Below are positions 41,479 to 50,636 of a stretch of DNA of 64,000 nt, one piece after another. The DNA is taken from assembly GCF_014384745.1 (NCBI RefSeq), contig NZ_JACRSO010000003.1, forward strand, positions 379,443 to 443,442. Direction: 5' to 3'. A program made the position numbers and the translations under genes. The notes beneath the pieces were generated by a model. It did not search any database, was not told the origin of the DNA, and saw nothing but the letters and a program-made list of their open reading frames with translations. Numbering within the stretch: position 1 is the stretch's first letter; every line of letters starts with the position of its first letter. Source of the DNA: Luoshenia tenuis (GTDB lineage: Bacteria > Bacillota > Clostridia > Christensenellales > GCA-900066905).

Positions 41479-43746
41479 CTATCCTTCCACCTCAAAGTCC
41501 TCCGCTTTGAGCAGCGGGCTTAGCTCCCCGGTGCAGTAGCAGTACAGCCGGTGCAGGGGACGGGTCATGGTCACGTAGAGCAGGCGCGCGTCCAGATCGC
41601 TGCCCGGGTAGCGCCCGGCGCTGACATCCGGGATGAGCACTGCGTCAAACTCCAGCCCCTTGGCCAGCGGGGCAGACACCACCATCACCCCGCCGGCATA
41701 GTGGGTATCCTTGGGGGTGAGCCGCTGTACCGGTTGGCCCAGCGCCTTTTGCAGGGCGCGGTGCAGCGGGCGGCACTCGTTTTCATCCCGGGCGATGACG
41801 GCGATGGTGCGGTACCCCTCATCCAGCAGGCGCTGGATACGGGCGGCCAGCGCCCCGCCAAGCGCCCGGGGTTTGACGAAGAAAAGCGCCGGGGCCTCCC
41901 CATGGCGCAGCACGGGCTGGGCCGCCACCATGCCGGGATAGGGCCGGCGGGCGCAGACCGTGCCCGCCAGGCGCATGATCTCCACCGTAGAGCGGTAGCT
42001 GGTGGTCAGCCCCAAAAAGGCGGGCGCGGGGTCGGAGAATACGGCGGACAGGTCCTCGCGCCAGGCGGTGGTGCCCCGGTAGGCGCGGATGCCCTGGGCC
42101 AGATCCCCAACCAGGGTGAAGGAGCTGTTGCCCGCCAGGGTGCGCAGCAGGTCAAACTGGAAGGGCGAAAAATCCTGCGCCTCGTCCACCACGGTATGGC
42201 GGATAGCCATCTCCTCGTGCAGGCCGTAGAGATAGCGGCGGATCAGCACCAGGGCGGGCAGATCCTCCTCGGCGGCGCGCCCGGCCTGAAGCGCGGGCAG
42301 GGCTACCCGCGAAAGGGCGGCCCAGGCTTGCGGATCGATCCCCTGCGGCACGGGGCCGGAGAGAAAGGCGATATAGGCATCCATCACCCGGGGTGGGGTG
42401 AGCGCCGCGGCGGCCGCAGCGGGATAGACCCGGATCTGCTCGCGCAGGGCATGAACGGCCTGATCCCGCTGGGCGTAGATGCGCTGCATAGCGGCCCGGC
42501 GCTGGGGGCTGTCCTCCGGGGAGGTGCGGCGCAGCAGCAGCGCCATGGCGGCGGCCCGCTCCTCCCGCGCGGCGATCAGCGCCCCCAGCATCTCGCTTAC
42601 CCGGCGGCGCAGGGGTTTTTTCAGCTCCTCCATCCGCCGCTTAAGGGGGAAGGGTTTGAGGTCCTGAAGATAGAGCCTTAGCACCTCCTCACCCGAGAGC
42701 ACGGTCTGCCCCTCCAGCGTAAAGCCCTCCTTAGGCGGCAGGCTGCGTTCTACCTGCTCCAAGTAGCGCGCCACCGCGTCCCGGAAGGCCAGCGTGCCCC
42801 GCAGGCGGGCCGCCAAGGCCAGATCCTGCTTTTGCGCCTGGGGCGCGGCGGGGTCCAGCAGGGTAAAGAGCGGGTCCTCGGTTTGCAGGCGGGGCATATC
42901 CTTGCCCAGCAGGCGGGCACATAGCTGGGGGAATGTCCACTGGCGCACCTGGTCCACGCCCAGCTCCGGCAGAACGGCGGAGATATAGTCCAAAAACAGG
43001 GGGCTGGGGGCCAGGATCAGCATCTGCGAAGGGGCCAGCTCCCCCCGGTGGACGTATAAAAGGTAGGCGATGCGGTGCAGGGCGATGGTGGTTTTTCCGC
43101 TGCCGGCGGCGCCCTGCACCACCACCGGGCCGCGCAGCGGGGCGCGGATGATGTCGTTCTGCTCGCGCTGGATGGTGGAGACGATGTCTTTAAGCCGGTC
43201 GTCCTTGCTCTGGCCCAGCACGTTTTGCAGGTAGGCGTCCTGCGCCACCACGTCGGTATCAAAGATGGTTTGCAACTGGCCGTCCTGTATGGTCATCAAC
43301 CGCTTAAGGCTAAGTTCCCCTTCGATCTCCCCATCCGGCGCCCGGTAGGAGACCTGGCCCAGCTGCCCGGCGTAGTACAGGTTGGCCAGCGGCGCGCGCC
43401 AGTCGATCACCCAGGGGGTCTGGGTGCGGCTGTCCAGCACCCCGGCCTTGCCGATATAGTAGGCGGTAGGGGCGGTTTCGCCGCTCTGGGTAAAATCCAC
43501 ACGGGTAAAATAGGGGGCCTTTGCGGCCAGCTGCAGGTTGTGGAGGGCCTGGGACGTCATGCGGTATTGCAATTCGTGCAGCATCAGGGCCGCACCCTCG
43601 CCGCTGCGGCGGCGGGTATCCTCCAGCGCCTCCCGGCGCTCGCGCTCCTCCTCGCGGGCCAGGCCGGTCTCCCGGGCGATGAGGGAGAGGGTTTTTTGCA
43701 GGTGCGCCTGCTCCTGCGGATATGCGGGATGATCTTGCAAAGACAT
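41479..43746 (-). CDS. helD: RNA polymerase recycling helicase HelD (UvrD-like)
   Basis: A 755-residue superfamily 1 ATPase. N-terminal coiled-coil arm (about 1-65, YPQEQAHLQKTLSLIARETG), Walker A GAAGSGKT (212-219), Walker B VDEAQD, and GLTTSYRSTVEIMRLAGTVC and LLYVTMTRPLHRLYCY near the end. HelD uses ATP to strip stalled RNA polymerase from DNA. Length agrees with the family. AAGGAGGG before the ATG at 43746 shows that the longer frame to 43929 is not used. Confidence 0.88.
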   Translation of the reverse strand: MSLQDHPAYPQEQAHLQKTLSLIARETGLAREEERERREALEDTRRRSGEGAALMLHELQYRMTSQALHNLQLAAKAPYFTRVDFTQSGETAPTAYYIGKAGVLDSRTQTPWVIDWRAPLANLYYAGQLGQVSYRAPDGEIEGELSLKRLMTIQDGQLQTIFDTDVVAQDAYLQNVLGQSKDDRLKDIVSTIQREQNDIIRAPLRGPVVVQGAAGSGKTTIALHRIAYLLYVHRGELAPSQMLILAPSPLFLDYISAVLPELGVDQVRQWTFPQLCARLLGKDMPRLQTEDPLFTLLDPAAPQAQKQDLALAARLRGTLAFRDAVARYLEQVERSLPPKEGFTLEGQTVLSGEEVLRLYLQDLKPFPLKRRMEELKKPLRRRVSEMLGALIAAREERAAAMALLLRRTSPEDSPQRRAAMQRIYAQRDQAVHALREQIRVYPAAAAAALTPPRVMDAYIAFLSGPVPQGIDPQAWAALSRVALPALQAGRAAEEDLPALVLIRRYLYGLHEEMAIRHTVVDEAQDFSPFQFDLLRTLAGNSSFTLVGDLAQGIRAYRGTTAWREDLSAVFSDPAPAFLGLTTSYRSTVEIMRLAGTVCARRPYPGMVAAQPVLRHGEAPALFFVKPRALGGALAARIQRLLDEGYRTIAVIARDENECRPLHRALQKALGQPVQRLTPKDTHYAGGVMVVSAPLAKGLEFDAVLIPDVSAGRYPGSDLDARLLYVTMTRPLHRLYCYCTGELSPLLKAEDFEVEG

Positions 43747-44258
43747 GAGCAGCCCTCCTTTATCAAAATAATCTGCCCTGCGGGCAGCAAAATACGCCCC
43801 GCGGCCTGGAAGGCCGGGGGTGCAAAGCGCGCAGGGAATTAATATTATAGCATGCCGGGTGCGAATGTAAAGGGGACCGCAAAAAAAGACAGCGCCCCTA
43901 GACCGCCGGGCGCGAAAGACGCGGCCCAAAGCATGGGTTTATCAATGCCGATCAAGGCTTCCTGCCCTGTGATGCGGAGCTTGCGCGGGGAAGCTATTGA
44001 CAACTACCGGGCCCGGCTATTCTCAAGCCGCGCGAGTCGGGCGTAGCTGTGAGGTGAGGCGGGAGATGCTTCGCGTAGCCTTACGGCCTCGCTCTGAATG
44101 GCAAGGCTATCGCCCTATTAGCCGCTCCCGGGCTATCGCCCCCTCATCCGCTCCTGATTTCCTATGTTTCCCCTATTCTCTCGCCCACCATAAACTAGCC
44201 GCCCTCTGTTCCGAATGACAATGTAGCGAGTGCTAAAGTTTAGGTTTTCATACAATGG

Positions 44259-44319
44259 CATCTCTCCCTCCGGCGCACCCAACGGGTGCGCCACCTCCCT
44301 CGTCAAAGGGAGGCAAGTG
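44259..44319 (+). repeat. 60-bp hairpin repeat (family B), copy 2
   Basis: CATCTCTCCCTCCGGCGCAC, palindromic core GGCGCACC...GGTGCGCC, then CTCCCTC and GGGAGGCAAGTG. Same as copy 1 apart from loop bases. Confidence 0.8.
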
Positions 44320-44353
44320 GGGGTTAAATCAAAGGGCATAGCATTCCTCTCTC

Positions 44354-44511
44354 TGTCATTCCGAGCATAAGCGAGGAATCTCCTGATCTCCTGAGCAGCC
44401 CCGCCCGCACCGCGTAGCACAGGGGCCACCCCTGCCGCGCAGGTTCAGCGCCGCTTTCCTGCCTATGCCCTGAGATTCTTCACTTCGGCTTCGCCTTCGT
44501 TCTGAATGACA
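44354..44511 (+). repeat. Family A repeat, full copy
   Basis: TGTCATTCCGAGCATAAGCG at the left and GAGATTCTTCACTTCGGC...GAATGACA at the right, 158 bases. Confidence 0.85.
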
Positions 44512-44561
44512 GGCTTGCGCATAAACCTATCCTTTCCCGCGCAGATTATCGTTTCTAATTC

Positions 44562-44687
44562 TGTCATTCCGAAGCCGTAAGCGAGGAATCTCTTTACGCC
44601 CTGTTGGCCTTGCCTGCATCACGTAGCCATAGGTCAAACACTGCTTTCTCGCCCATGCACGAGATTCTTCGCTCCCTCTGAATGGCA
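44562..44687 (+). repeat. Family A repeat, full copy
   Basis: TGTCATTCCGAAGCCGTAAG at the left and GAGATTCTTCGCTCC...GAATGGCA at the right, 126 bases. It lies 50 bases after the previous copy in the same direction. Confidence 0.8.
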
Positions 44688-44885
44688 AAAGCCGTGCAGC
44701 GTGCATGAACTTAAGGGCGGCGGACCGAAACCAGCTGACGAACCGGTTTGCAGGGAGGAAAAGCGGCCGGGTGCGTCGAATAATATAGGCGTTGTATAGA
44801 CATTGTAGGGACATCGTATAAATGAACGAGGGCATTGCCTTTATCGGGCGGCGGGGCCGCACGGGGGAAAGGAGAACGGGTTATC

Positions 44886-45098
44886 GTGCTTCCGATGGAG
44901 AAGATCAACCGCATCAACGCCCTGGCGCACAAATCCCGCACACAGGGGTTGAGCGAGGCGGAAAAGCAGGAGCAGCTGGCCCTGCGGGCGGAATACCTGC
45001 AGGCGCTGCGCAAAAATGTGAGCGCGATGCTGGACAACGTGATCATAGAGGAAGAGGACGGGACGCGCCACAGGCCGGCCAAGCGCAAGGAACGGTAA
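44886..45098 (+). CDS. DUF896 (YnzC-like) protein
   Basis: A 70-residue, charged, all-helical protein. Starting at GTG 44886 it reads MLPMEKINRINALAHKSRTQ, which matches the usual ML..EKI.RIN.LA opening of the family. AAAGGAG lies 11 bases upstream, closer than to the ATG at 44895. In B. subtilis ynzC is in an SOS operon; no LexA box was seen here. Function unknown. Confidence 0.85.
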   Translation: MLPMEKINRINALAHKSRTQGLSEAEKQEQLALRAEYLQALRKNVSAMLDNVIIEEEDGTRHRPAKRKER

Positions 45099-45124
45099 AG
45101 CCGCTTAAGATTTTAGGCGGCTTT
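45096..45124 (+). terminator. Weak terminator or attenuator between DUF896 and the PHP gene
   Basis: AAAGCCGC / GCGGCTTT stem with a 12-base loop and a short T-run. The next gene begins 31 bases later. Confidence 0.45.
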
Positions 45125-45155
45125 CTCATTACGGGATAAAGGAGGCGGCAAAAAA

Positions 45156-45971
45156 GTGTTTGACTGCCATATGCACACCCATCTTTCGGGAGATTCGCAG
45201 GCGCGTTTGGATGAGATGTGCCAGGCCGCGCTGCAAAAGGGCATCGGCACCCTTTGCACCACCGAGCACGTGGATATCGGCCATCCGGACAAAGAGACGT
45301 TGTTTTTGTGCGAGCCCTACCGGGAGCGCGAGCAGATTGAAAGGGCGCGGGAGCGGTTTGCGCAGCTGAAGATCCTTTGGGGATTGGAGGTGGGGTACAT
45401 GCCCGCCACCATTGTCCAGACCCGGCTGTACGCGCAGCGGTACGAGCTTGATTACCTGCTGTACTCAGTGCACGTGGCGGGGGAATGGGATTGCTACGAT
45501 AAAGAGTATTATGAGGGGCTGACCCGCCGCCAGGCCTACCTGCGCTACCTGGACGCCGTGATCGACTCGCTGGACGCCTGGGATGGGTTCGACTGCATGG
45601 GGCACTTGGGCTATATCGCCAAATGCGCGCCCTATGAGGACCCGGCCCTGCGCCTGGGGGACTACCGGGAGGCGGTGGAGGCGATCCTGCAAAGGCTGGT
45701 GCGGATGGGCAAGGGACTGGAGATCAACACCTCCAGCTTCCCCAAGACCGGCGGGCCCATGCCGGAGGCGGATATTTTGCGCCGCTACCGGGAGATGGGG
45801 GGAGAGATCGCCACCATCGGCTCGGACGCGCACGCGCCCGAAGCGGTGGGCCAGCACTTTAAGGCGGCGCTGGAGCTGGCCCGGACGGCGGGCTTTGAGC
45901 GGCTTTGCTACTTTGAAGGGCGCAGGCCTGTATTTGAACCGATCGATAAAATGATGGCCGCGCTGCGGTAA
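45156..45971 (+). CDS. PHP-domain phosphatase, histidinol-phosphatase (HisJ) family
   Basis: A 271-residue PHP protein. Metal ligands lie in DCHMHTHLSGD, CTTEHVDIG, GLEVGY, YSVHVAG and IGSDAHAPEAVG. HisJ enzymes convert histidinol phosphate to histidinol, but PHP proteins also act on other phosphoesters and no his genes are nearby. GTG start with AAAGGAGG nine bases upstream. It is followed at 16 bases by a flavin reductase gene. Confidence 0.82.
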   Translation: MFDCHMHTHLSGDSQARLDEMCQAALQKGIGTLCTTEHVDIGHPDKETLFLCEPYREREQIERARERFAQLKILWGLEVGYMPATIVQTRLYAQRYELDYLLYSVHVAGEWDCYDKEYYEGLTRRQAYLRYLDAVIDSLDAWDGFDCMGHLGYIAKCAPYEDPALRLGDYREAVEAILQRLVRMGKGLEINTSSFPKTGGPMPEADILRRYREMGGEIATIGSDAHAPEAVGQHFKAALELARTAGFERLCYFEGRRPVFEPIDKMMAALR

Positions 45972-45987
45972 AAAGGGGGATGTGGGG

Positions 45988-47049
45988 ATGAACCAATTAT
46001 TTGAGACCTTTACCCTGAAGGGCAGGACGGCGCCTAACCGGCTGATGCTACCGCCCATGCTGACCCGCAGGGACGACCGGGAGCTAAACGGCCGCGCGGA
46101 CGCGGGGCACGTGGCCCATTACGGCGCGCGGGCCAGGGGCGGCGCGGGGCTTGTGGTGGTGGAGTGCACCGCCATCGCCCCTGAGGCGCGGCTGGGCCGG
46201 GGCGAGCTGGGCCTATGGGAGGACGGGCAGATTGAAGGGATGGCGGCCATCGCCCGGGCGGTAAAGGCGGCGGGCAGCTTATGCTTTGTGCAGCTGCACC
46301 ACGCCGGGTTCAAGGCGGCTGCGACGGTGACTGATGATCTGACCGCGCCCAGCGACTGCGAAAGGGAGGGCCGCAAGGCCCGGGCGCTGCGGGCGGAAGA
46401 GATCGAAACGATTATCGGGCAATTCGTGGCGGCGGCCAGACGCGCCCATGCGGCGGGGATGGACGGGGTGGAGCTACACGGCTGCCATGAGTACCTGCTC
46501 AACGAATTCACCTCGCCCACCTATAACACGCGCACGGACGCATACGCCGGGTATGCCCTGCCGCTGCGGGTACTGCGGGAGGTAAAGGACGCCCTGCCGG
46601 AGGACTTTATCGTAGGCTACCGCATGGGGGTAAACGATAACGACTTTGATGCGGGCGTAAAGCTGGCCCAGGCGCTGGAGCAGGCGGGGGCGGATTACTT
46701 GAGCGTATCGGCGGGGTTGGGGCCCGTGCCGGACTCCGTTCCGGAGGACTTTGGATACAACTGGTTCGTGTACGGCGCGTCTCTGGTGCACGCGGCGGTA
46801 AAGGTGCCGGTGGTGGCGGTCAATTCCATCCGCACGCCGGAGCAGGCAAAGGGCGTGATTACCCGCGACCTGGCGGATATCGTAGCGGTGGGCCGGGCCT
46901 TTTTGGCGGACGAAAACTTTGGCGCGCGGGCCCGGGCGGGGGAGCCGGTCAACCCCTGCTATGGCTGCCCCGGCGGGTGCAACTGGTTAAAAGGCCGGGA
47001 CTGCCCGGCGCTTTTGAGGGCCAAAAGGAAGGAGAGGGACCATGTTTGA
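45988..47049 (+). CDS. NADH:flavin oxidoreductase, old yellow enzyme type
   Basis: A 353-residue TIM-barrel flavoprotein. FETFTLKGRTAPNRLMLPPM opens the barrel, and substrate His residues lie in ELHGCHEYLLNEFTSPTYNT. FMN-binding residues are in VAVNSIRTPEQAKGVI and DIVAVGRAFLAD. The end has a Cys cluster (NPCYGCPGGCNWLKGRDCP) but lacks the second flavin domain of 2,4-dienoyl-CoA reductase, so no FeS relay is assumed. Reduces activated double bonds. Its 3' end overlaps the next gene by 8 bases. Confidence 0.87.
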   Translation: MNQLFETFTLKGRTAPNRLMLPPMLTRRDDRELNGRADAGHVAHYGARARGGAGLVVVECTAIAPEARLGRGELGLWEDGQIEGMAAIARAVKAAGSLCFVQLHHAGFKAAATVTDDLTAPSDCEREGRKARALRAEEIETIIGQFVAAARRAHAAGMDGVELHGCHEYLLNEFTSPTYNTRTDAYAGYALPLRVLREVKDALPEDFIVGYRMGVNDNDFDAGVKLAQALEQAGADYLSVSAGLGPVPDSVPEDFGYNWFVYGASLVHAAVKVPVVAVNSIRTPEQAKGVITRDLADIVAVGRAFLADENFGARARAGEPVNPCYGCPGGCNWLKGRDCPALLRAKRKERDHV

Positions 47050-47506
47050 GGGTAAATTCGTCCAGGGGATGGAGGCGGCAAAGCCCGCGCTGGCGGTGCG
47101 CTGGGCCGTGTTTGTGGAGGAGCAGGGCTTTTCCGGCGATAAAGAGGTAGACGAGCACGACGCGCTGGCCCACCATGGGATGATTAACGTGGGCGGAAAG
47201 ACGGTGGCGGCCGGCCGGCTGATCATGGAAAAGCCGGGGGTGCTGCGCATCGGGCGGATTGCGGTGCTGAAGGAATACCGGGGCCAGGGCTATGGGGATT
47301 TGATGGTGCGCATGCTGCTGGACCGGGCGCTGCGCTACGGGGCAAGGGAAATTTTGGTCAACGGCCAGGAGCGGGTGGCGGCGTTTTACGAGCGGTTCGG
47401 CTTTAAGCGCTGCGGCCCCAATTACGACGAGGAAGGCTGCCCCCACGTGCCCATGAGCGTGCAGGCGGAGGATGTGCGCTTCCCCAGCGCGTGCGGAGCA
47501 CAGTAG
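47042..47506 (+). CDS. GNAT-family N-acetyltransferase (ElaA/YjcF-like)
   Basis: A 154-residue acetyltransferase. RWAVFVEEQGFSGDKEVDEHD is the ElaA/YjcF-type opening, and the acetyl-CoA loop is VLKEYRGQGYGDLMVRMLL. It overlaps the flavin reductase gene by 8 bases with a ribosome binding site (AAGGAGAGGG) inside that gene. Substrate unknown. Confidence 0.83.
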   Translation: MFEGKFVQGMEAAKPALAVRWAVFVEEQGFSGDKEVDEHDALAHHGMINVGGKTVAAGRLIMEKPGVLRIGRIAVLKEYRGQGYGDLMVRMLLDRALRYGAREILVNGQERVAAFYERFGFKRCGPNYDEEGCPHVPMSVQAEDVRFPSACGAQ

Positions 47507-47542
47507 CCTAGGCGGGGGCGAACAGTGAAGGAGGCAATGCAG

Positions 47543-48124
47543 ATGGCCGAGGAAATGCTGACGATATATGACGATGATTTAAACCCCGTGGGCGAGCTGC
47601 CCCGGGCCCAGGCCCATGGTACGCAGCACTGGCACCGGGTGGTGCACGTGTGGCTGTACGGGACCTTCCGCAGGGAGAAATGCGTATTTTTGCAAAAGCG
47701 CGCGGCACAGAAAAAAACCTATCCCGGGTTTTACGACGCCGGCACCACCGGGCATATATCGGCCGGGGAGACGCCGGAGCAGGCCGCCCTGCGGGAGGTG
47801 CGCGAAGAGGTGGGCCTTGCGCTGCAGGCCCAGGATTTGACGGAGCTGGGCCAGTGCCGGGAGGACGAGGCGGGCGACCGGGAGGTGGCCACGGTATTTC
47901 TGGCCCGGGCAAGCGCGCAGGACTTTGCCCCCGGCGAGGAGGTCGAGGGGATGATCGCCATGCCGCTTGGCCGCTTTGAATCCCTGGTGCGGCGGGAAAA
48001 GGACGGGGCCGCGGCCCGCACGCTTAGCGGGGAGCGGGTGTTTTTGACCCGGGATAAGCTCTGCCGGCACCCGGAATCGGCCCTGCTGGCCATCAGGGCC
48101 CTGCAGGCGATCAAGGAGGAATAG
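47543..48124 (+). CDS. Nudix hydrolase, isopentenyl-diphosphate isomerase-like subgroup
   Basis: A 193-residue protein with an intact Nudix box: GHISAGETPEQAALREVREE followed by VG. The preceding QHWHRVVHVWLY and GFYDAGTTGH are typical of the IDI/YfcD-like subgroup. The TTG/GTG region upstream is less likely than the ATG at 47543, which has AAGGAGG eight bases before it. Unlike the Nudix-fold protein at 33719 all catalytic Glu are present. Confidence 0.85.
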   Translation: MAEEMLTIYDDDLNPVGELPRAQAHGTQHWHRVVHVWLYGTFRREKCVFLQKRAAQKKTYPGFYDAGTTGHISAGETPEQAALREVREEVGLALQAQDLTELGQCREDEAGDREVATVFLARASAQDFAPGEEVEGMIAMPLGRFESLVRREKDGAAARTLSGERVFLTRDKLCRHPESALLAIRALQAIKEE

Positions 48125-48128
48125 TAAA

Positions 48129-49610
48129 ATGGCAGATAAGCGGCAGATCCTCTTTTTAATGACCGATACCACCCGGTGGGATATGCTGGGCTGCTACGGC
48201 AATGCCGCCATGCACACCCCCAACTTGGACGCGCTGGCGGCGCGGGGCACCCGGTTTGAACGGGCCTATACCTGCCAGCCGGTGTGCGGGCCGGCCCGCA
48301 GCGCCATCTTTACCGGGCTTTACCCTCACTCCTGCGGCGGGTGGACCAACTCGGTGGCGCTGGCGGCGGACGTCAAGACCCTGGGGCAGCGGCTGACCGA
48401 GGCGGGCGTGCACTGCGGCTACATCGGCAAATGGCACCTGGACGGGGGCGATTACTTTGGCAACGGCGTCTGCCCCGAAGGGTGGGACGCGGATTACTGG
48501 TACGATATGCGCTGCTATTTGGAGGAACTGACCGAGGAGGAGCGGCGCTACTCCCGAGTGGAGGGCAACCCCGTAAAGCCCGAATTTACCTATGGCTACC
48601 GGGTGGCCGACCGGGCGGTGCGCTTTTTGCAGGAGAACGGCGGGGAGGACTTCTTTTTGACCGTCAGCCTGGATGAGCCTCACGGCCCCTCGCTCTGCCC
48701 CGAGCCCTTTGCCTCCATGTTTGAGAATTATCAGTTCCCCAAAAGCGCCAATGTGTGGGACGATCTGCAGAATAAGCCGCCCCACCAGCGGGCCTGGGCG
48801 GGGGAGAACCTGAAGCGGGATGCGGACGCGCTGAAGCTGACCCCGCGCTACCTTTTGGGCTGCAATGCCTTTGCCGACCAGCAGCTGGGCCGGGTGATCG
48901 ATGCCGCGCGGGAGTTGGCGCCCGATGCGATGATCGTATTCACCTCGGATCACGGGGACTTTATCGGCTCCCACGCCTTAAGCGGCAAGGGCCCGGCGGG
49001 GTATGAGGAGATCTGCCACATCCCCCTGATCATAGCGGGCGGCGCGGCGCTGGAGGGAAGGGTGTATCCCCACCCGGTCTCCCATATCGACCTGGCGCCC
49101 ACCCTATTGCATTACATGGGGGTGGCGGCGCCCACCCTGCCGGGGCACGACCTGGCGCCCGCGCTGGCGGGCGGGGCGGAGCCGGTGGATGAGCAGGTGT
49201 TCTTTGAATTTGGCCGCTATGAGGTGGACCACGACGGGTTCGGGGGCTTCCAGCCCATGCGGGCGGCCTTTGACGGGCGCTATAAGCTGGTGGTGAACCT
49301 GCTGAGCACCGACGAGCTGTACGACCTACAAGAGGACCCCTGCGAGATGGAGAACCTCATCGGCCGGGAGGATACCGCCGCGGTGCGGGACGCCCTGCAC
49401 GACCGGATTTTGGAGATGATGAACCGCACCCGGGACCCCTTCCGGGGCTATTATTGGGAGCGGCGGCCTTGGCGGGCGGACGCGCGGCCCGCGACTTGGG
49501 CCTATACCGGCTATACCCGACAAAAGGAGACCGAGCCGGGGGAAGCGCGCCAGCTGGATTACGATACCGGGATGCCCATGGAAGAGGCCACCCGCTTTAA
49601 AAAGGTGTAG
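48129..49610 (+). CDS. Cys-type sulfatase
   Basis: A 493-residue alkaline-phosphatase-fold enzyme. The active-site signature CGPAR begins at Cys53 (QPVCGPARSAIFTGLYPHS); this Cys must become formylglycine. Metal ligands include the Asp of MTDTTRWDMLG and FTSDHGDF. No signal peptide, so it acts inside the cell. In anaerobes the Cys is modified by an anSME radical enzyme, not encoded in this window. It might remove sulfate from host glycans or small molecules. Codirectional with the PHP-OYE-GNAT-Nudix run, starting 4 bases after the Nudix stop. Confidence 0.87.
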   Translation: MADKRQILFLMTDTTRWDMLGCYGNAAMHTPNLDALAARGTRFERAYTCQPVCGPARSAIFTGLYPHSCGGWTNSVALAADVKTLGQRLTEAGVHCGYIGKWHLDGGDYFGNGVCPEGWDADYWYDMRCYLEELTEEERRYSRVEGNPVKPEFTYGYRVADRAVRFLQENGGEDFFLTVSLDEPHGPSLCPEPFASMFENYQFPKSANVWDDLQNKPPHQRAWAGENLKRDADALKLTPRYLLGCNAFADQQLGRVIDAARELAPDAMIVFTSDHGDFIGSHALSGKGPAGYEEICHIPLIIAGGAALEGRVYPHPVSHIDLAPTLLHYMGVAAPTLPGHDLAPALAGGAEPVDEQVFFEFGRYEVDHDGFGGFQPMRAAFDGRYKLVVNLLSTDELYDLQEDPCEMENLIGREDTAAVRDALHDRILEMMNRTRDPFRGYYWERRPWRADARPATWAYTGYTRQKETEPGEARQLDYDTGMPMEEATRFKKV

Positions 49611-49635
49611 GGGTTCGGCTTGGCCTTATCGCGCC

Positions 49636-49767
49636 GTCTTTCTGAGTGCAGCGAGGAATTTCGAGGGAAGACCGCTGGGAAGGTTTTTCCACAGGCGCTG
49701 TGGGGAGGCGGAGCGGGGCATGTGACGCGAGAGATTCTTCGCGGTGCCTGCGGGCTCTTCAATGACG
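49636..49767 (+). repeat. Family A repeat, diverged copy
   Basis: GTCTTTCTGAGTGCAGCGAG at the left and GAGATTCTTCGC...CAATGAC at the right. The inside matches the copy at 50519-50636 (GGCGCTGTGGGGAGGCGG). Confidence 0.65.
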
Positions 49768-49873
49768 GGGAAAGGCTATGCGTACTTACGCGACATATGC
49801 CCCGCTTACACGGCGGGGAAAGGATATAAAGATTGAAAGAGGTGCTTGAACAGAAGAAAACAAGCTGATCTTA

Positions 49874-49966
49874 CGCAAAGGGGAAAACACAGTCCCGGTT
49901 GGTAGTCCGGGCGCGGCTTCAAGCAAGCTGCCAGTAACCTGCCTCCTTGGTTGTCCACCCTTTGCG
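49874..49966 (+). ncRNA. yjdF-motif riboswitch (azaaromatic-compound sensing)
   Basis: About 93 bases closed by the perfect helix CGCAAAGGG (49874-49882) / CCCTTTGCG (49958-49966), with three hairpins inside: CCCGG/CCGGG, GCGGCTT/AAGCTGC and AACC/GGTT. It ends 10-12 bases before the AAAGGAGG of a yjdF gene. yjdF RNA is known to sit in exactly this place and to bind azaaromatics, controlling translation. The assignment rests on position plus architecture, not on a covariance search. Confidence 0.8.
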
Positions 49967-49988
49967 GTTTAAAATAAAGGAGGAAATG

Positions 49989-50408
49989 ATGGAACAGGTA
50001 AAAGCGACGCTGACGGTGCTGTTTGAGGACCCTTTTTGGGTGGGCGTGTATGAGCGGGAGAGCGGCGGGCGCTATGGCGCCTGTAAGCTGACCTTTGGCG
50101 CGGAGCCCAGGGACTATGAGGTGTATGCCGCCCTGCTGCAAAACTGGGAGCGTTTGGAACCGGGACAGGAAATGGCCGCGCAGGCGGCAGCGCAAAGGCG
50201 GATCAACCCCAAACGGATGCAGCGGGCCGCCCGGCGGCAGATGCAGGACGCGGGCGTGGGCACCCGGGCCCAGCAGGCGCTGAAGTTGCAACAGGCGGCG
50301 GGGAAGCTGGCCCGACGCAGGCGGACCCGCGAAGAGCGGGAGCGGGAGGCGCGGCGGCAGTTTGCCCTGCGCCAGCAGCGCAAAAAAGATAAGCACAAAG
50401 GGCACTGA
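49989..50408 (+). CDS. yjdF: YjdF-family protein (DUF2992)
   Basis: A 139-residue protein. The N-terminal half (VKATLTVLFEDPFWVGVYER, LTFGAEPRDYEVYAALLQNW) is the YjdF/DUF2992 domain. The C-terminal half is long charged helix rich in Arg, Gln and Ala. GGAGG lies five bases before the ATG at 49989; an ATG one codon earlier is possible. It is thought to help cope with azaaromatic compounds, and the upstream riboswitch supports this. Mechanism unknown. Confidence 0.88.
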   Translation: MEQVKATLTVLFEDPFWVGVYERESGGRYGACKLTFGAEPRDYEVYAALLQNWERLEPGQEMAAQAAAQRRINPKRMQRAARRQMQDAGVGTRAQQALKLQQAAGKLARRRRTREEREREARRQFALRQQRKKDKHKGH

Positions 50409-50429
50409 GGCAGCGCGAAACAAAACGGG

Positions 50430-50464
50430 AGCCGGCCGGATCGAGCGATCTGGCCGGCTTTTTA
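50430..50464 (+). terminator. Terminator after yjdF
   Basis: AGCCGGCC-GATCG / CGATC-GGCCGGCT hairpin, followed by five T. Confidence 0.85.
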
Positions 50465-50518
50465 TGAAGTGGAACCCGCAAAATAAAGGCTGAAACCGTG
50501 CTGCGCACAGATGGATTT

Positions 50519-50636
50519 TGTCGCGCGGGAGAAGCGACCGCTGGGACGGGCGTTTCCATGGCGCTGTGGGGAGGCGGGGCGGGGCAGGTAACGCAGGAGA
50601 TTCTTCGCAGGCCTGCGGCCTTGCGTTTCAATGACA
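50519..50636 (+). repeat. Family A repeat, diverged copy
   Basis: Closest to the copy at 49636-49767: GACGGGCGTTTCCATGGCGC, GGGGAGGCGGGGCGGGGCAG, then GGAGATTCTTCGCAGG and CAATGACA. Confidence 0.65.

Larger units (their letters stand above)
43747..44885. other. Gene-free repeat field
   Basis: About 1.1 kb without a credible gene. It contains a family A fragment (44058-44105), two GGGCGATAGC-type motifs of the 22.9-kb array in reverse (44104-44150), a family B hairpin (44259-44319) and two full family A repeats (44354-44511, 44562-44687). The DUF896 promoter follows: TTGTAG (44793-44798), 18 bases, TATAAA. Confidence 0.7.
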
